NCBI GenBank assembly: GCA_013399015.1
Contig: VWZX01010273.1
Coordinates: forward strand, 3,505,944-3,569,943
Source of the DNA: Galbula dea
Lineage: Eukaryota > Chordata > Aves > Piciformes > Galbulidae
Direction of reading: 5' to 3'
DNA: 64,000 nucleotides
Shown: piece by piece, positions 62,154 through 64,000 of the stretch
Numbering within the stretch: position 1 is the stretch's first letter
Layout: every line of letters begins with the position of its first letter
Made by a program: the position numbers and the translations under genes
Notes under the pieces: model-generated
Told to the model about the DNA's origin: nothing
Database searches by the model: none
What the model saw: the letters and a program-made list of their open reading frames with translations, nothing else

Positions 62154-63554
62154 GAACAATACGGAAAGACTAAAACAGGGTCTTGAACAAGCAACCCAAG
62201 TTAACTAAGACATAATGTTGTAGGGATTGCAGCATTATTATTGTAGAGTTACTGCGGGTTGCTCATCTGTTTCCAATTTGTTCTGACGAAGCTAATTTCA
62301 TAGGATTTTGGTCCAATTTCCTCTTCTTCAGGCCATCTAAGTACAAAATAATTCCAGTTTTATGGCATGGCTTAAAGTAGTTCATTAGTTTTTATATGTT
62401 GATAGTAAATCTGCTAACACATCACGGTTCTGAAGGTGATCAGAAACACTGAGGCTGGTTCCAAATTCAATCCCTTTCACATCAGAAAAAGCCTCAAAGA
62501 ATCTTACCAACCAAACAACAACAGATACATCTGCAAGTACCAATGTTAAACACTTGATTATTGAAATTACAGGATATGCTATAGTCTAATGGGGTGCAAA
62601 AGGTACTTATATTATTCATTATAATTTCTAATTTTGTAGTTTAATGGAAACAGTAATAAGAGACATCCCGATCCAGTCACGGTCCAGCGATGCTCAGATC
62701 AGCAGTGCTTATATGGCTTAAGCAAACAAACTTCAGGACACTGCTAAATGAACTCAAACTCATTTTTCTCCTGTTATTAAACAAGCATTTGGAACCATTC
62801 TTTATATTACAAAGATCACCATATGAAAAATGCTGTAAAATTGCTGCTTCTTGAAAATCAACAAGATGTTCAGCTCAGCAGTGATAAAGCATATGCCACC
62901 CTCTCCCCTAAATGGTTCAGTTCAAATTAAGCAAAAATAGTATGATGTAAGACAATATGCACACTTTGGTAGTGTATTATACAGACTGCACTACACACCT
63001 AGCACTTGTTATTGTTTGGTCAAGATATTGCTCTACATGCACTACCCAGACATATTTTCTGTGGAGAATAAAACCCACAGTTTGGACACACATAATAAAT
63101 ATTAAAGGAAATACACTAAATGATCTTATTGAGAAACCAATGTCAAAAGATGACTCAAACTATAGAGCTATGAAGCATAAAGTCTTAATGAAAAATTATA
63201 CATTTTTTCATTACTAAATGCTTTTAAAAAAAAGAAGGTATTTGAGTAGTACTGCCTTGCTTGCCTGAGCAAGGTAAATACTAGAATTAAACCAAAGGCA
63301 AAGAAATACAATGAAATGTGGTTGTAGCACATATAGTATAGGAATTGCTAGGCACAGCTGTAAATAGGAAAATAATTATTTCACTGTGATGGCAAGACAC
63401 ACATCTACACATCTGGACAAGGTTGCAAGAGCTTTTCAAGAGCAAAATGAGAGATATTTTCTTTTCTAGGAGGATCATAGAGGTAACTCCAGTAGGTGAG
63501 CCCTGGTAGATGGAGGTGAAAGGTGTGGAGCATACACAGTTCTGAGCTCAGTCA

Positions 63555-63573
63555 CATAAATGTCACATTTATG
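63555..63573. repeat. perfect 8-bp inverted repeat
   Basis: CATAAATG-TCA-CATTTATG: two 8-bp arms and a 3-nt loop in otherwise unique DNA. Confidence 0.9.
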
Positions 63574-64000
63574 GCCCACTGCATGTGTTAGTGACCCAAC
63601 AAAACCACTCATTCCAATATCATAATCATGAAGTGGAATACATTTCCTTGAAGTGCTGAGAAACTTCTTTGCTTGCTCTTGCTGACAAAATTACATAGCA
63701 CAAGTAAAAGTATTCCTGCTCTGAGAAATATTGTCATGCATAGAAAAAGTAAACAACACTCCTGTCTGACCTCAAAACTAATAACACTATCCTTGCAAGC
63801 TTTAAAACAGATCTCTCATTCTGGGCTTAGTGCTCTTTCTGTAAAGCTTTTACTTCAGAACCTATGACTTGTTTGTGCATCAGACAAGGACATTTTAAAG
63901 AATGAATTTATGACTGGCTTGAACAGAATGAAAGTTTACTTACCTAGTGTCAGCAGCATTAGCAAGACAACACAGTCACCCATAAAACAACGTGAACAAA

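Larger units (their letters stand above)
58420..64000. other. non-coding stretch, no supported gene
   Basis: AT-rich unique DNA with a (TA)n(CA)n microsatellite at 62126-62153 and a perfect 8-bp inverted repeat at 63555-63573. A possible conserved element lies at 60190-60600 and a GC-richer patch at 61600-61830. That patch has an 86-codon minus-strand frame of unknown meaning. A weak MIR-like core (CCATTTTGCAAACGGGGACATGACA) lies at about 61227-61251. No gene can be supported to the end of the window. Confidence 0.45.

Noticed and set aside
1..64000. Any CRISPR array, tRNA, rRNA, operon, phage or integrated viral gene set
   Set aside because: No regularly spaced repeats, no tRNA box A/B pairs in cloverleaf context, and no gene-dense or viral coding sequence; only LTRs without internal genes were seen.

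Overview
The window reads as non-coding nuclear DNA from a bird. The main evidence is a set of CR1 LINE fragments with the typical avian 3' end (octamer tail related to ATTCTATG/ATTCTGTG, and the 'TTGGAAGGGACCT' and 'AGATCATCTAGTCCAAC' words in antisense). Three solo LTRs of an avian ERVL-type family and one RTE/AviRTE-like LINE 3' end support this. The background is AT-rich and littered with short A-runs and small TA/CA/GA microsatellites. There are no bacterial or organellar signatures. I found no protein-coding exon, tRNA, rRNA or CRISPR array that I can support. The window is therefore best read as the inside of a very long intron or as a gene-poor intergenic stretch. The open reading frames over 100 codons are either inside GC-rich LTRs or unrecognised.

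Layout. Positions 1-1119 are unique AT-rich DNA. At 1120-1952 lies an internally deleted ERVL-type LTR (minus strand). It is split by a 5'-truncated LINE 3' end (1309-1600, minus strand) with a 12-bp target duplication, a 3' hairpin and an ATG-repeat tail. At 2411-2625 two antisense CR1 pieces, 3' UTR and reverse-transcriptase (RT) domain, abut with the sequence between them missing. A diverged antisense CR1 lies at 6404-6585. A second ERVL-type LTR (plus strand, truncated) occupies 14046-14843. Antisense CR1 3' ends of one subfamily lie at 19761-19970 and 58333-58413. Sense-strand CR1s lie at 26014-26613 (RT C-terminus to 3' end, with an internal deletion), 28739-28819 and 30907-31142. Ancient, strongly diverged CR1s lie at about 40130-40320 and 47840-48490. 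A third LTR (minus strand) fills 49980-50780. MIR/CORE-SINE-like remnants are suggested at about 6850-6985 and 22297-22409.

Between these repeats lies long AT-rich sequence in which I see only microsatellites, small perfect inverted repeats, one good CTCF-like motif (34905-34917) and a few segments that look as though they could be conserved non-coding elements (about 27020-27340 and 60190-60600). No set of genes works together here. The most informative structure is the layered transposon history: old CR1/MIR, then ERVL LTRs, then an RTE-type LINE inserted into one LTR. I did not find evidence of an undescribed biological system, and I say so rather than build one from chance open frames.
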